Origin: Siccibacter colletis
GTDB lineage: Bacteria; Pseudomonadota; Gammaproteobacteria; Enterobacterales; Enterobacteriaceae
DNA length: 64,000 bases
NCBI RefSeq assembly: GCF_000696575.1
Contig: NZ_JMSQ01000009.1
Coordinates: 62,001 to 126,000, forward strand
Reading direction: 5' to 3'
The notes below the pieces were generated by a model that searched no databases, was not told where the DNA came from, and saw nothing but the letters and a program-made list of their open reading frames with translations. Made by a program: the position numbers and the translations under genes. Position 1 is the first letter of the stretch; each line of letters opens with the position of its first letter. Below are positions 27,991 through 37,823 of this stretch, piece after piece.

Positions 27991-29493
27991 TCAGGCTTTC
28001 GCCGCTTCGCTGCGGGTATCCGCCTCGTCGTCCTGGGTCATACGGTTCAGCTTCGGTGCGGTGAGCATCATCAGCACGGCAATCACCGCGGTGGCGATAC
28101 CAATCTGCATGAAGACGCGGCCGTACACTTCCAGCGACATCAGCGGGTCGGTGACGTTTTCCGGCACCGCCATCAGGTTAGCAACGCGACCGGCAATGAT
28201 CGCTGCGCCAGCGGTGGTCAGGAACCAGCTACCCATGATGAAGCCCATCAGACGCTGCGGCACCAGCTGTGCCACCATCGCCAGGCCCAGACCGGAGATC
28301 ATCAGCTCACCGATACTCTGCAGGGCGTAGCTCAGGATCAGCCAGTTAACGGAGACGATACCGGCGTCGTTAGCAAACTTCGCACCCAGCGGCAGCACCA
28401 GGAAGGCACCGGAACACAGCAGCATACCGAAGGCAAACTTGTGCGGCATCGGCAGACGGTCGCCCATCTTGTTATAGATAGCGGCCAGAATCGGGCTACC
28501 CACCATGATCCAGAACGGGTTCAGCGCCTGGAACTGCTCCGGCTGGAACGTCAGGCCGAGGATCTCGTGCTCAACGTTGCGGATAGCGAAGAAGTTCAGG
28601 GAGGTCGGCATCTGCTGATACAGCACGAAGAAGACAATTGCCTGCAGCATCAGGATAAACGCGACGATCATTTTACGACGCGCTGCACCCTGCATCGCGA
28701 ACGCTTCTTTAGCGAAGATAATGATGATACCCAGCGCTACCACGCCCAGCACCATACGGGCGATACCCTGGTTATGCAGCAGCCAGGTGGCGATGGCGAT
28801 CAGCACCACGATACCGGCGATAGTGGCGATGAGCTTGCCAAAGTTGATCGGCTCAAAGTCCGGTTTAGAACCGTAATTTTTCACCCACTTCTTGCAGAAC
28901 ATGAAGTTCACCAGGGTGATCAGCATGCCGACAAAGCTCAGCGAGAACGCCACGCTCCAGCCGAATTTATCCGCCAGCCACGGGGTCGCCAGCATTGAGA
29001 AGAAGGAACCGATGTTGATCGCCATGTAGTACATGGTGAACGCCCCATCCAGACGCGGGTCATCTTTCTCGTAGCAGGTAGAGAGCAGGGAGGAGGGGTT
29101 GGCTTTAAACAGGCCGTTACCCACCGCGATGGTGGCCATACCGAAGTACACGATGGCAGCATCGTGACCGGAGTAGGCGACCAGCGCGTAGCCGATTGCC
29201 AGCACGATGGTGCCGAGCACAATCACGCGTTTGGTGCCGAGGACTTTATCACCCAGCCACCCGCCAATGGCCACCAGACCATAGACCAGCGCGCTGAAGG
29301 AGGAGAAGAGCGTAATGGAATCCGCTTCGGACATACCCAGCATTTTGACCAGGTAGACGGCCATGATGCCTTGCAGGCCGTAAAAGCCGAAACGCTCCCA
29401 CAGTTCGATGGAGAAAATCAGATAGAACGATTTTGGTTGTTTGAAAGCGTTAAGACTCACGCTTTGTGCTGGTTTCTTGTTTGCAGTCGACAC
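27991..29493 (-). CDS. dtpA: Di-/tripeptide permease DtpA (TppB), proton-dependent POT family
   Basis: This 14-helix proton-coupled symporter takes up di- and tripeptides. The 500-residue length equals that of E. coli DtpA when the GTG at 29493 is used ([10 protein letters not shown]), which follows AGAGGT; a longer frame upstream has no homology. The POT proton-coupling motif ExxERFxYY is E30-LW-E33-R34-F35-G-F37-Y38, so Phe replaces the first Tyr. Other marks are [14 protein letters not shown] and [19 protein letters not shown]. It has a long AT-rich upstream region. Confidence 0.97.
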   Translation of the reverse strand: MSTANKKPAQSVSLNAFKQPKSFYLIFSIELWERFGFYGLQGIMAVYLVKMLGMSEADSITLFSSFSALVYGLVAIGGWLGDKVLGTKRVIVLGTIVLAIGYALVAYSGHDAAIVYFGMATIAVGNGLFKANPSSLLSTCYEKDDPRLDGAFTMYYMAINIGSFFSMLATPWLADKFGWSVAFSLSFVGMLITLVNFMFCKKWVKNYGSKPDFEPINFGKLIATIAGIVVLIAIATWLLHNQGIARMVLGVVALGIIIIFAKEAFAMQGAARRKMIVAFILMLQAIVFFVLYQQMPTSLNFFAIRNVEHEILGLTFQPEQFQALNPFWIMVGSPILAAIYNKMGDRLPMPHKFAFGMLLCSGAFLVLPLGAKFANDAGIVSVNWLILSYALQSIGELMISGLGLAMVAQLVPQRLMGFIMGSWFLTTAGAAIIAGRVANLMAVPENVTDPLMSLEVYGRVFMQIGIATAVIAVLMMLTAPKLNRMTQDDEADTRSEAAKA

Positions 29494-30131
29494 ATATACC
29501 TCTTTTTTTACATCCCGTAGTAACGGGGGTGCTGACAGCGTGATGCCGTTTCGGCAGCCGCTGTTTTTGTTATATAGGGAGGGAAACGGCGGGTAATGTT
29601 CACTATCCAGGGCCATCAGGCAAGGCTTTTGTAATAATCTGTTACATATAACCCACGCGGAATAATGCTCGGAATCTGAATTTGTTATCGAGGGTTAAAT
29701 TTTATGGTAAGGGAAACGGCAGTTTTTTCCTCTGTCTGAAGGGATTTTCTGGTAGCTCGCGGTGAGATGTGCTGGATGCGTGCGCAGGATTTGGTGATAT
29801 TGATTGGCTGGCTAACTAAATCTGGTCATATATATGGTTTACTGGCGAAATTACTCCGGGATTCAGGCACGTAAACTGCATAATTACTCACCGCTCTTAA
29901 CACCATGTTATCAAAGTGATCGCCGTCACAAATTTATAGAAAATTCCAGTCGAAAAAAAATGATTAACCTGCAGGGGTGGTATTGACCAGTCGATAACAA
30001 GGGGTTTTGCGTTGCCGTCGGGATTATCAGCCAGTAACCAACCGGAATAGCGTAACCATGTATTTCCTGTGGGCATGAATGCTTACGCAACAATTTAGAC
30101 GGTGAATACCGATGCCCATCGGGCATCGGTA
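29494..30131. other. Long AT-rich intergenic region between dtpA and nth
   Basis: These 638 bp are clearly richer in A/T than the flanking genes. They contain the dtpA promoter and leader at the left, a CRP-like palindrome at 29915-29930 and the nth hairpin at the right. A 66-codon minus-strand frame (29926-30126) has no start context or recognisable homology. I see no RNA gene, but none can be ruled out. Confidence 0.55.
29915..29930. promoter_or_regulatory. CRP-like palindrome in the dtpA-nth gap
   Basis: AGTGA-TCGCCG-TCACA matches the TGTGA-N6-TCACA pattern with one mismatch. It lies over 400 bp from dtpA and has no obvious gene to serve, apart from a possible unannotated transcript. Confidence 0.45.
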
Positions 30132-30133
30132 TT
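30105..30133 (-). terminator. Perfect hairpin at the end of the rsx-nth operon
   Basis: A perfect 13-bp inverted repeat (AATACCGATGCCC and its complement) with a 3-nt loop overlaps the nth stop codon. No T run follows on the minus strand. Confidence 0.4.
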
Positions 30134-30770
30134 ACTCAGCGTAGACCTTCTCTTTATATTCGCACAGGTCTTCAATCAGGCAGGAGCCGCAGCGCGGTTT
30201 GCGGGCAATACAGGTGTAGCGGCCGTGCAGGATCAGCCAGTGGTGGCAGTCCACTTTGAATTCGGCCGGCACCACCTTCAGCAGTTTCTCTTCCACCTGC
30301 TCGACGTTCTTACCCGGCGCAAAGTTGGTACGGTTGCAGACGCGGAAGATATGGGTATCCACCGCGATAGTGGGCCAGCCGAAGGCGGTATTGAGCACCA
30401 CATTAGCGGTTTTACGGCCAACGCCGGGCAGCGCCTCAAGCGCGGCGCGATCTTCCGGCACCTCGCCGCCGTGCTGTTCCAGCAGAATGCGGCAGGTTTT
30501 AATCACGTTCTCCGCCTTGCTGTTAAACAGGCCGATGGTTTTGATATACGTCTTTACGCCATCAACGCCCAGCGCCAGCATCGCCGCCGGGGTATTCGCC
30601 ACCGGATAGAGCAGGGCGGTGGCCTTGTTGACGCTGACGTCGGTGGCCTGGGCCGAAAGCAGTACGGCAATCAGCAGCTCAAAAGGTGAGCTGAAGTTAA
30701 GCTCGGTGGTGGGGTGAGGATTGTTGTCACGCAGGCGCGTCAGGATCTCGCGCCGTTTAATATTGTTCAT
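30132..30770 (-). CDS. nth: Endonuclease III (base-excision DNA glycosylase/AP lyase)
   Basis: This enzyme removes oxidised pyrimidines and nicks the abasic site. The 212-residue helix-hairpin-helix protein has catalytic Lys120 ([11 protein letters not shown]) and Asp138 ([10 protein letters not shown]), and the C-terminal [4Fe-4S] loop C187-x6-C194-x2-C197-x5-C203. Positions agree with E. coli Nth (211). It is the last gene of rsxABCDGE-nth; its ATG overlaps the rsxE stop by 4 bp. The coupling of an Fe-S DNA-repair enzyme with a membrane electron-transfer complex is conserved in enterobacteria. Confidence 0.98.
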   Translation of the reverse strand: MNNIKRREILTRLRDNNPHPTTELNFSSPFELLIAVLLSAQATDVSVNKATALLYPVANTPAAMLALGVDGVKTYIKTIGLFNSKAENVIKTCRILLEQHGGEVPEDRAALEALPGVGRKTANVVLNTAFGWPTIAVDTHIFRVCNRTNFAPGKNVEQVEEKLLKVVPAEFKVDCHHWLILHGRYTCIARKPRCGSCLIEDLCEYKEKVYAE

Positions 30771-31456
30771 GAGGCTTTCTCAGGGCTTCCCTGTACTACA
30801 GGCTGCACCGCCGCCCGTTTCGCTTTTTTCTTCTCGTCGATCAGGTACTTGATCGCCAGCAGCATCCCGAGGCCGATAAATGCCCCCGGCGGCAGCATCG
30901 CCAGCAGGAACGGGGTATCGGTGTGGAACACTTCAATACGCAGAGACTTCGCCCAGCCGCCCAGCAAACCCTCTGCACCATCAAACAGCGTGCCGTTGCC
31001 GAGAATTTCACGCAGGGAACCCAGCACGAACATGGTGCAGGTTGCCCCCATGCCGATGGCGAAGCCGTCCAGCGCGGAGAGGAACGGCCCGTTGCGGGCG
31101 GCGAAGGCTTCCGCACGTCCCACCACGATACAGTTGGTGACGATCAGCGGAATGAAGATGCCGAGGGACTGGTACAGGCCGAATGCGTAAGCATTAATAA
31201 GCATCTGCACAATACTCACCACCGCAGCGATGATCATTACGTAGATAGGAATACGAATGCTTTCCGGCATCCACTGGCGGAACAGGGAAATGGAGAAGTT
31301 AGTCAGGGTCAGCACCAGCGTGGTCGCCAGCCCCAGACCGAGGGCATTGGTGGCGGTGGAGGTCACCGCCAGCAGCGGACACATCCCCAGCAGCTGCACC
31401 AGCGCCGAGTTGTTCTTCCATAGCCCCTGAACAAAGATCTCTTTAATCTGATTCAT
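30767..31456 (-). CDS. rsxE: Electron transport complex subunit RsxE
   Basis: This is an integral membrane subunit (229 residues, about six helices) of the Rsx/Rnf complex, which uses NADH to re-reduce SoxR in the inner membrane. It resembles NqrD/RnfE and has TNLSI-type and [19 protein letters not shown] segments that carry conserved Cys residues thought to ligate an intramembrane Fe-S cluster. It overlaps nth by 4 bp and follows rsxG by 2 bp. It belongs to one tightly packed seven-gene operon. Confidence 0.97.
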   Translation of the reverse strand: MNQIKEIFVQGLWKNNSALVQLLGMCPLLAVTSTATNALGLGLATTLVLTLTNFSISLFRQWMPESIRIPIYVMIIAAVVSIVQMLINAYAFGLYQSLGIFIPLIVTNCIVVGRAEAFAARNGPFLSALDGFAIGMGATCTMFVLGSLREILGNGTLFDGAEGLLGGWAKSLRIEVFHTDTPFLLAMLPPGAFIGLGMLLAIKYLIDEKKKAKRAAVQPVVQGSPEKAS

Positions 31457-31458
31457 GA

Positions 31459-32085
31459 TTACTCCTCGCAGGCCGGCAGACGATCGAGCTGGTCCGGCAG
31501 AGTTTGCGCATAGAGACCGGCCCGTTTCACCGCATTAACTACCGCGCGTGGCGTGATGGTCGCTCCGGTAAACTGGTCAAACTGACCGCCGTCTTTTTTA
31601 ACCGCAAAGCTGGCGTCATCGCTGCCCTGAATACGTTTCCCGTTGAACGAGAGGATCCAGTCGCTCAGGCGCAGCTCAATTTTATCGCCGAGGCCCGGGG
31701 TTTCGTGGTGTTCGGTGACGCGCGTGCCCTGCACGGTGCCGCTAAAATCCGCGCCAACCAGCAGCTGAATGGCACCGGAGTAGCCGTCGGGCGCGGTCGC
31801 TTCCATCACCACGCCGGTCGGCTTATCGCCCTGACGCGCGACATAAATACGATGGCTGCCGCTACCGAGCTGCATGTCGTTAACCACAAAGCAGCTGCCC
31901 TGTAGGTCATTGTCGTACAGGTCGGCGGGCATCACCTGGTCAAACAGCGCTTTTTGCTGCTCTGCGGCCTGGCCAGCGATGGTGGTGCGGGTCAGCTCGT
32001 TTACCAGCGCGGTGAGTCCGGTGGTAACGGCGGCAAATACCGCCAGGGTCACGCCATGTTTCTGTATCGCTTTCAGCATGTCCAT
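31459..32085 (-). CDS. rsxG: Electron transport complex subunit RsxG
   Basis: This periplasmic-facing subunit carries a covalently bound FMN. It has 208 residues, one N-terminal helix ([19 protein letters not shown]), then the FMN domain with the flavinylation motif [12 protein letters not shown] in which the Thr is esterified by FMN, and [15 protein letters not shown]. It is placed between rsxD and rsxE with 1-2 bp gaps. Its role is electron transfer from RsxD toward SoxR. Confidence 0.96.
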   Translation of the reverse strand: MDMLKAIQKHGVTLAVFAAVTTGLTALVNELTRTTIAGQAAEQQKALFDQVMPADLYDNDLQGSCFVVNDMQLGSGSHRIYVARQGDKPTGVVMEATAPDGYSGAIQLLVGADFSGTVQGTRVTEHHETPGLGDKIELRLSDWILSFNGKRIQGSDDASFAVKKDGGQFDQFTGATITPRAVVNAVKRAGLYAQTLPDQLDRLPACEE

Positions 32086-32086
32086 A

Positions 32087-33139
32087 TTAACGGTGTCCGT
32101 AAACGCGCGGACGCGTGTAGTAGTCGATCAGCGGCACGGTGATGTTCGCCAGCAGTACGGCAAACGCCACGCCATCCGGGTAGCCGCCGAAGCTGCGGAT
32201 CAGCCACACCAGCAGACCCGCCAGCGCGCCAAACAGCAGACGCCCTTTGTTGGTGGTCGAGGCGGTAACCGGATCGGTAAGGATAAAGAACGCGCCCAGC
32301 ATCGTCGCCCCGGAGAACAGATGCACCAGCGGCGAGGCCAGCGATTCCGGCGCAAACACCCAGCCGAGGGTGGCGCAGAGGCCCAGCGACAGCAGGAAGC
32401 TCACCGGAATATGCCAGCGGATAGTGTTTTTCCAGATCATAAACAGGCCGCCGAGCAGGAAGGCGGCGTTAACCCACTGCCAGCCAACCCCTGCCAGCAC
32501 GCCGCGATAGATCGGCATCTCCATCACCGCATCGGCGCTGTGGCCAGCCCGCAGCCCGGTTTTGAAGGTGTCGAGCGGGGTAGCCTGGCTGATGCCATCG
32601 ACACCAAGACGCAGGGTATCGGCATTCAGCCCGCCGGCGGTATGGCCGGTAAAGATCACGTTCAGGGTATCGATAAAGCCCGGTGCCGCCGCGGCAATCT
32701 CCTGCGGCGGCAGCCAGCTGGTCATCTGCACCGGGAAGGAGATCAGCAGCACGACGTAGCCGATCATCGCCGGGTTAAACGGGTTATGGCCGAGACCGCC
32801 GTAAAGCTGCTTGGCGATAATCACCGCGAACACCGTGCCGAGGACGATCATCCACCAGGGCGCAAGCGGCGGCAGACTGATGCCGAGCAGCAACCCGGTG
32901 AGCATAGCCGAGTTATCCCGCAACTGGGCGGTTACGTTCTGCTTGCGCAGACGCACCACCAGCGCTTCGGCCAGCACGGCGGCGATGATAGCGAGGCCGG
33001 TCTGAACCAGCGTACCCCAGCCAAAATAGAACCACTGCACCGCGATGCCCGGCAGGGCGGCGAGGCTGACCAGCAGCATAATACGCGCGGTCTGGCGCTG
33101 ATTATGGGTATAGGGCGAACTTGCGATTCTGAAAACCAT
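32087..33139 (-). CDS. rsxD: Electron transport complex subunit RsxD
   Basis: This 350-residue, roughly ten-helix membrane subunit is homologous to NqrB/RnfD. It carries the covalent FMN motif SGATML (in [14 protein letters not shown]), where Thr is the attachment residue, and [15 protein letters not shown] near the cytoplasmic face. It directly abuts rsxC (adjacent bases) and rsxG (1-bp gap). It forms part of the electron path from RsxC to RsxG. Confidence 0.96.
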   Translation of the reverse strand: MVFRIASSPYTHNQRQTARIMLLVSLAALPGIAVQWFYFGWGTLVQTGLAIIAAVLAEALVVRLRKQNVTAQLRDNSAMLTGLLLGISLPPLAPWWMIVLGTVFAVIIAKQLYGGLGHNPFNPAMIGYVVLLISFPVQMTSWLPPQEIAAAAPGFIDTLNVIFTGHTAGGLNADTLRLGVDGISQATPLDTFKTGLRAGHSADAVMEMPIYRGVLAGVGWQWVNAAFLLGGLFMIWKNTIRWHIPVSFLLSLGLCATLGWVFAPESLASPLVHLFSGATMLGAFFILTDPVTASTTNKGRLLFGALAGLLVWLIRSFGGYPDGVAFAVLLANITVPLIDYYTRPRVYGHR

Positions 33140-35677
33140 TTATTCCTCGTTAACGACCTTCTGTGCAGCTTTACGCGCCTGAACCCTGGCAATAGCGGCA
33201 GCGACCGCCGCCTTACGAGGATCGTCTGAATCTTCTTCTGCCGCTTCGTTGGCCGCTTGTGCTGCCTTACGCGCTTTAGCACGGGCGATGGCGGCTTCTA
33301 CTGCGGCTTTGCGCGGATCTTCGGCTTCCACCTGGGAGATCACCGAGGCCTCGGGTTCCTGCGGGGCCGCATCGCTTGCCGTCCGGGCCGCCTCGGCCGC
33401 TTTTCGGGCTTTGGCGCGGGCAATGGCGGCTTCCACCGCGGCTTTACGCGGATCGACCGCCTCAACATTCGGCGCTTCCGGCTCAGCGGCGGCGGTTTCT
33501 GCCGCGGCTTCAGCGGCCTGAGCGGCTTTACGCGCTTTGGCGCGGGCGATGGCGGCTTCAACCGCCGCTTTGCGCGGGTCAACGTCCTGAGACGGTTCAG
33601 CTTCAGCCGCTTCCGCCGCCTGGGCTGCTTTACGCGCTTTGGCACGGGCGATGGCGGCTTCCACCGCGGCTTTACGCGGATCGGCCGCCTCAGTGGCGTC
33701 AGGGGTTACCGCATCGGCAACGCTCTCTTCCGCCTGGGCTGCTTTACGCGCTTTGGCACGGGCGATGGCGGCTTCCACCGCGGCTTTACGCGGATCGACA
33801 GTCTCAGTGGCGTCAGGGGTTAGCGCATCGGCAACGCTCTCTTCCGCCTGGGCTGCTTTACGGGCTTTGGCACGGGCGATAGCGGCTTCCACCGCGGCTT
33901 TACGCGGATCGGCCGCCTCAGTGGCGTCAGGGGTTACCGCATCGGCAACGCTCTCTTCCGCCTGGGCTGCTTTACGCGCTTTGGCACGGGCGATAGCGGC
34001 TTCCACTGCCGCTTTACGCGGATCGGCCGCCTCAGCGGTCTCCGGCTGTGTTTTTTCTGCCTGACGGGCGCGGGCCTGCGCTTTGCGCGCCTCACGCGCG
34101 GCGATAACCGCGCTGTTATCCGGCGTTTCACCGGCAACAACGTTCACCGGTTCGGCAGCGGCGGCCTGTTTTTCACGCACCCGGGCCAGCGCGGCGTTGA
34201 TCGCCTCTTTATCTTCGCTGCCAGGCTGCACCGCCGCTTTTTTATGGCGTTCGGCGCGAGCCAGCTTGTCGCGCTCCAGACGCGCCTGACGGGCTTCAAA
34301 GCGCGCTTTCGCTTCCGCGGCGCGACGCTCTTCCTCCGCGATGGCGCGAATTTCTGCTTTTTCCTGACGGAAATACTGCACCAGCGGAATGTTGCTTGGG
34401 CAGACCCAGGCGCAGGCACCGCACTCAATGCAGTCCGCCAGGTTATGGGCCGTGGCCTTGTCGTGCTGCTGGCCTTTGCTGAACCAGTAAAGCTGCTGCG
34501 GCAGCAGGTCCGCCGGACAGGCATCGGCGCAGGCGCTGCAGCGGATACAGCCTTTCTCTTCAGGCGTGTCGCCCATCTCGCTGGCGGAAGGGGCCAGCAG
34601 GCAGTTGGTGATTTTCACCACCGGCACGTCGAGCCACGGCAGGGTGAAGCCCATCAGCGGGCCGCCCATGATCACCAGCTGTTCACTGGTGGGAATAAAG
34701 CCGGCGTTTTCCAGCAGGTGACGCACCGGGGTGCCGAGGCGCGCCCAGACGTTGCCCGGACGGCCCACGGCCTCGCCGGTCAGCGTCACCACGCGTTCGG
34801 TCAGCGGTTCACCGTCGATCACCGCGCGCTTTACCGCATAGGCGGTGCCGACGTTCTGCATCAGCACGCCGATATCCGATGAACGGCCGCCGTGCGGCAC
34901 CTGTTTACCGGTCAGGATCTGCGTCAGCTGCTTCGCGCCGCCGGACGGATATTTGGTCGGGATCACGCGTAGCTTGATGCGGTATTCATCCGCCAGAACC
35001 GCGCGCAGCATCGAGATGGCCTGCGGCTTGTTATCTTCAATACCGATCAGCACTTCACGCGGCTGCAGGATGTGGGCGAGGATGCGAATGCCTTCCACTA
35101 CCTGTGCGGCGCAGTCCTGCATCAGACGGTCATCAGCGGTGATATAGGGTTCGCATTCCGCGGCGTTGATGATCAGGGTGTCAATCTTATCGCCGCCGCC
35201 CGCCAGTTTATTGCCGGTGGGGAAGCCGGCACCGCCCAGCCCGGCCACGCCGAACTGGTGAATACGGGCGATCAGCTCCTCGCGGCTGCGGCACTGATAG
35301 TCCTGCCAGCCGTCGCGCTCGATCCAGCGGTCTTCGCCATCGGCATCAATAATGACTGACAGCTCGGCCAGCGCCGACGGGTGCGCGGTGGAGTGGGGCG
35401 CAATCGCCGTAACGATACCGGACGTCGGCGCATGCACCGGAAGCATCCGTCCACGGCCGCGGGTCAGCGGCTGGCCGCGCAGGACGCGATCGCCCGCGGC
35501 GACCGCCAGCTCGCCTTCGGCACCGATATGCTGCTTCAGCGGGATAACAAAACGCCCCGGCAGAGGAACCTGACGCAGCGGCGTACCGTTAGACTGGGTT
35601 TTCATCTCCGGAGGATGGATGCCGCCGTGAAAATCCCAGACTTTGTCTTTGCGGAAAGCGGAAAATAACTTAAGCAT
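33140..35677 (-). CDS. rsxC: Electron transport complex subunit RsxC, with expanded C-terminal repeats
   Basis: This is the peripheral NADH/FMN/Fe-S subunit, 845 residues, about 100 longer than I recall for E. coli RsxC (740). The N-terminal half has [13 protein letters not shown] (FMN/NADH site) and two ferredoxin motifs, [12 protein letters not shown] and [12 protein letters not shown], followed by a charged helical stretch. Residues about 552-845 are eight imperfect repeats beginning [20 protein letters not shown]. The start at 35677 ([10 protein letters not shown]) is chosen by homology; it overlaps rsxB by 8 bp. The extra length comes from the repeats. Family knowledge assigns the function. 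Confidence 0.96.
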   Translation of the reverse strand: MLKLFSAFRKDKVWDFHGGIHPPEMKTQSNGTPLRQVPLPGRFVIPLKQHIGAEGELAVAAGDRVLRGQPLTRGRGRMLPVHAPTSGIVTAIAPHSTAHPSALAELSVIIDADGEDRWIERDGWQDYQCRSREELIARIHQFGVAGLGGAGFPTGNKLAGGGDKIDTLIINAAECEPYITADDRLMQDCAAQVVEGIRILAHILQPREVLIGIEDNKPQAISMLRAVLADEYRIKLRVIPTKYPSGGAKQLTQILTGKQVPHGGRSSDIGVLMQNVGTAYAVKRAVIDGEPLTERVVTLTGEAVGRPGNVWARLGTPVRHLLENAGFIPTSEQLVIMGGPLMGFTLPWLDVPVVKITNCLLAPSASEMGDTPEEKGCIRCSACADACPADLLPQQLYWFSKGQQHDKATAHNLADCIECGACAWVCPSNIPLVQYFRQEKAEIRAIAEEERRAAEAKARFEARQARLERDKLARAERHKKAAVQPGSEDKEAINAALARVREKQAAAAEPVNVVAGETPDNSAVIAAREARKAQARARQAEKTQPETAEAADPRKAAVEAAIARAKARKAAQAEESVADAVTPDATEAADPRKAAVEAAIARAKARKAAQAEESVADALTPDATETVDPRKAAVEAAIARAKARKAAQAEESVADAVTPDATEAADPRKAAVEAAIARAKARKAAQAAEAAEAEPSQDVDPRKAAVEAAIARAKARKAAQAAEAAAETAAAEPEAPNVEAVDPRKAAVEAAIARAKARKAAEAARTASDAAPQEPEASVISQVEAEDPRKAAVEAAIARAKARKAAQAANEAAEEDSDDPRKAAVAAAIARVQARKAAQKVVNEE
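33143..34024 (-). repeat. Tandem repeats coding the RsxC C-terminus
   Basis: Eight in-frame units each start [18 protein letters not shown]. Three consecutive units are almost identical at DNA level with an exact 114-bp (38-codon) period: matching points are 33617, 33731, 33845 and 33959. The other units have diverged spacers of 27-45 residues. The pattern points to recent slippage or unequal recombination. Confidence 0.95.
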
Positions 35678-36248
35678 GTTGTTCCACTGGAATATTGCGG
35701 ACAGGAATGGTGTGCAGATCCCACTTCCAGTTATCCGTAGTGGCTGCAGCCGGACGCAGCTCGATACAGGCGGTTGGGCAGGGATCGACACACAGGTTGC
35801 AGCCGGTGCAGAGATCGCTGACCACGGTATGCATCGCGCGCGTCGCGCCGACGATGGCATCCACCGGACAGGCCTGAATACATTTGGTGCAGCCGATGCA
35901 GTTGGGTTCGTCGATCACCGCCAGCATGCGCACCGGCTCTGCGGCCTGGGCATCTTCGCCAATCGGCTGCGGGTCAACGTTTAACAGCGTGGCGATTTTC
36001 AGCATCACCGCTTCGCCGCCGGGGGCGCAGCGGTTAATATTTTCACCCTGGTTGCCGACGGCTTCGGCGTAAGGGCGACAGCCGGGGTAGCCGCACTGCC
36101 CGCACTGACTTTGCGGCAGGATGTCATCGATACGGTCAACGATCGGATCTTCATCGGCAGCAAAGCGGCGCGAGGCGAAGCCGAGGATCATGCCGAACAG
36201 CAGTCCCAGCACGCTGACGGCGGCAATCGCAATCCAGACAGCACTCAT
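35670..36248 (-). CDS. rsxB: Electron transport complex subunit RsxB (ferredoxin)
   Basis: This 192-residue membrane-anchored ferredoxin has an N-terminal helix (about 5-25), a cluster site [16 protein letters not shown], then two [4Fe-4S] motifs, [12 protein letters not shown] and [12 protein letters not shown]. It accepts electrons within the Rsx complex. It overlaps rsxC by 8 bp and rsxA by 1 bp, which indicates translational coupling. Length equals that of E. coli RsxB. Confidence 0.97.
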   Translation of the reverse strand: MSAVWIAIAAVSVLGLLFGMILGFASRRFAADEDPIVDRIDDILPQSQCGQCGYPGCRPYAEAVGNQGENINRCAPGGEAVMLKIATLLNVDPQPIGEDAQAAEPVRMLAVIDEPNCIGCTKCIQACPVDAIVGATRAMHTVVSDLCTGCNLCVDPCPTACIELRPAAATTDNWKWDLHTIPVRNIPVEQHA

Positions 36249-36829
36249 TACGCTTTCACCAGCCCGCTAAAGCCCATGAAGGCCAGCGACATCAGCCCGG
36301 CGGTGATAAGCGCAATGGCGTTACCGCGAAACGGTGCCGGCACGTCGGCCACGGCCAGACGCTCGCGGATGGCGGCAAACAGCACCATCACCAGCGAGAA
36401 GCCAACGGCAGCGGCAAAACCGTACAGCGCCGACTGCAGGAAGTTGTGGCCAAGGTTGATGTTGAGCAGCGCCACGCCAAGCACCGCGCAATTGGTGGTG
36501 ATAAGCGGCAGGAAGATGCCCAGCAGGCGATAGAGCGCCGGACTGGTTTTACGCACCACCATCTCGGTGAACTGCACCACCACGGCGATGACCAGAATAA
36601 AGGAGAGGGTGCGCAGGTAAATGAGATCCAGCGGGATGAGGATCCAGGTGTCAATAAGCCAGGCGCTGATCGACGCCAGCGTCATCACAAAGGTGGTGGC
36701 CAGTCCCATTCCGATGGCGCTTTCGAGCTTTTTCGATACGCCCATAAACGGACACAGGCCAAGAAACTTCACCAATACGAAGTTATTGACCAGCACCGTA
36801 CCAACAAAAAGAAGCAGATAATCAGCCAT
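36248..36829 (-). CDS. rsxA: Electron transport complex subunit RsxA
   Basis: This 193-residue, six-helix membrane subunit is homologous to NqrE/RnfA. Conserved Cys segments [13 protein letters not shown] and [12 protein letters not shown] are proposed ligands of the intramembrane cluster shared with RsxE. It is the first gene of rsxABCDGE-nth; the 78-bp spacer to ydgK should hold the promoter or read-through. Length equals that of E. coli RsxA. Confidence 0.97.
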   Translation of the reverse strand: MADYLLLFVGTVLVNNFVLVKFLGLCPFMGVSKKLESAIGMGLATTFVMTLASISAWLIDTWILIPLDLIYLRTLSFILVIAVVVQFTEMVVRKTSPALYRLLGIFLPLITTNCAVLGVALLNINLGHNFLQSALYGFAAAVGFSLVMVLFAAIRERLAVADVPAPFRGNAIALITAGLMSLAFMGFSGLVKA

Positions 36830-36907
36830 TTTTCGACCTGAAACAAAAGCAGCCGCATATTATCGGTCATCCGACCGAATGCGACAACGTAGTATCCGTA
36901 GGGTTAT

Positions 36908-37348
36908 TTACGGGTTAACGAAGGTGTTTTTTACGCGCTGGGCGTAGCGGAAATAGGGCGCCATCAGCGCCGCAGCCAGCAGAGGTAAAATAAGCTGACT
37001 CACCGCAATCTCATCGTTAACCGGCGAAAAGGCAAAAGATTTGAGCGCCAGCAGCACGCAAACCAGCAGCCAGATAATGTAGTGCTTGCGCACCAGCGCG
37101 CGGCGCTTAAAGAACGCCACGCTCAGCCACAGGGTGTAGATCCACACGGCCACTGCGGTGGCCATCGACAGATACCACAGCACGACATTTTGTGTGCTCA
37201 GTTCGCTTAACATCTGATGCGCGCGCGGCGAAATAATCGCCATAAACCAGACGACCAGGCCGAGCGAGGTGCTGAGGAGCGTTAATAAGAGCCAGGCGAG
37301 AGGGGCCAGCAGCCAGCCTCCGATACGCGTTGTCGGCGTGGTAGACAT
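36908..37348 (-). CDS. ydgK: DUF2569 membrane protein YdgK
   Basis: This 146-residue inner-membrane protein has four predicted helices, starting with RIGGWLLAPLAWLLLTLLST, which is the DUF2569 opening. E. coli YdgK is about ten residues shorter. Function is unknown. It lies between cnu and rsxA on the same strand, the E. coli order, and is separated from both by about 80-90 bp. The similarity is moderate, so the name rests partly on position. Confidence 0.85.
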   Translation of the reverse strand: MSTTPTTRIGGWLLAPLAWLLLTLLSTSLGLVVWFMAIISPRAHQMLSELSTQNVVLWYLSMATAVAVWIYTLWLSVAFFKRRALVRKHYIIWLLVCVLLALKSFAFSPVNDEIAVSQLILPLLAAALMAPYFRYAQRVKNTFVNP

Positions 37349-37440
37349 ACAGCCTCCTCAGGAATTTCACGGCGCGCAAACGAATTAAGAGCGCAGGAAT
37401 TATAAAGAAATTCTCAGTAATTGCTACTGTTGCACAGGGC

Positions 37441-37656
37441 TCACTGCACGTATCGCCAAACGGATTTGGGTACCTCGCCGATGTTGAACAGTTTGCCGCC
37501 GGAAACCAGTTCGGCACGGCGGTGATCGGCGGCGCGATACATATTAATAATCTCCTGATTATCGGTCAGGGAATAATTAAGATGATCAAAAAGCTTTTCC
37601 AGGCTGTCGAGCGTGCTAATTTTGCGAAACTTTAATAAATAGTCCTGCACCGTCAT
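37441..37656 (-). CDS. cnu: OriC-binding nucleoid-associated protein Cnu (Hha family)
   Basis: This 71-residue Hha/YdgT-family protein partners H-NS and StpA in silencing and binds an oriC sequence. It matches E. coli Cnu along its whole length: [37 protein letters not shown] and PKSVWRYVQ. The ATG follows AAGGAA. In E. coli the small gene blr lies just upstream; here the upstream neighbour is a GH1 gene and no blr-like frame is found. Confidence 0.96.
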   Translation of the reverse strand: MTVQDYLLKFRKISTLDSLEKLFDHLNYSLTDNQEIINMYRAADHRRAELVSGGKLFNIGEVPKSVWRYVQ

Positions 37657-37823
37657 CGGTAAATATTCCTTAATGAGAAGCCAGCCAGCGTAGCTGAATT
37701 AACGTTAATGAATAATAAACTGAAAGCGGAAAAGGCTGGATAAATAACCACGGGGGAATAAGACTTTAAGAGTAATCCTGCGTTCAGAGGGCCAGGCACC
37801 GCACGATACCTGACCCGATGCGA

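Noticed and set aside
29926-30126. 66-codon minus-strand frame between dtpA and nth
   Set aside because: No start context, no homology and low-quality codon pattern in AT-rich DNA.
33143-34024. CRISPR-like regular repeats
   Set aside because: The period is 114 bp, in frame, inside a protein-coding gene, and the spacers are themselves repeated; no cas genes are present.
33257-34064. Long antisense open frames opposite the rsxC repeats
   Set aside because: These are GC-rich shadows of the alanine-rich repeat region; rsxC in the sense frame has full homology and operon overlap.
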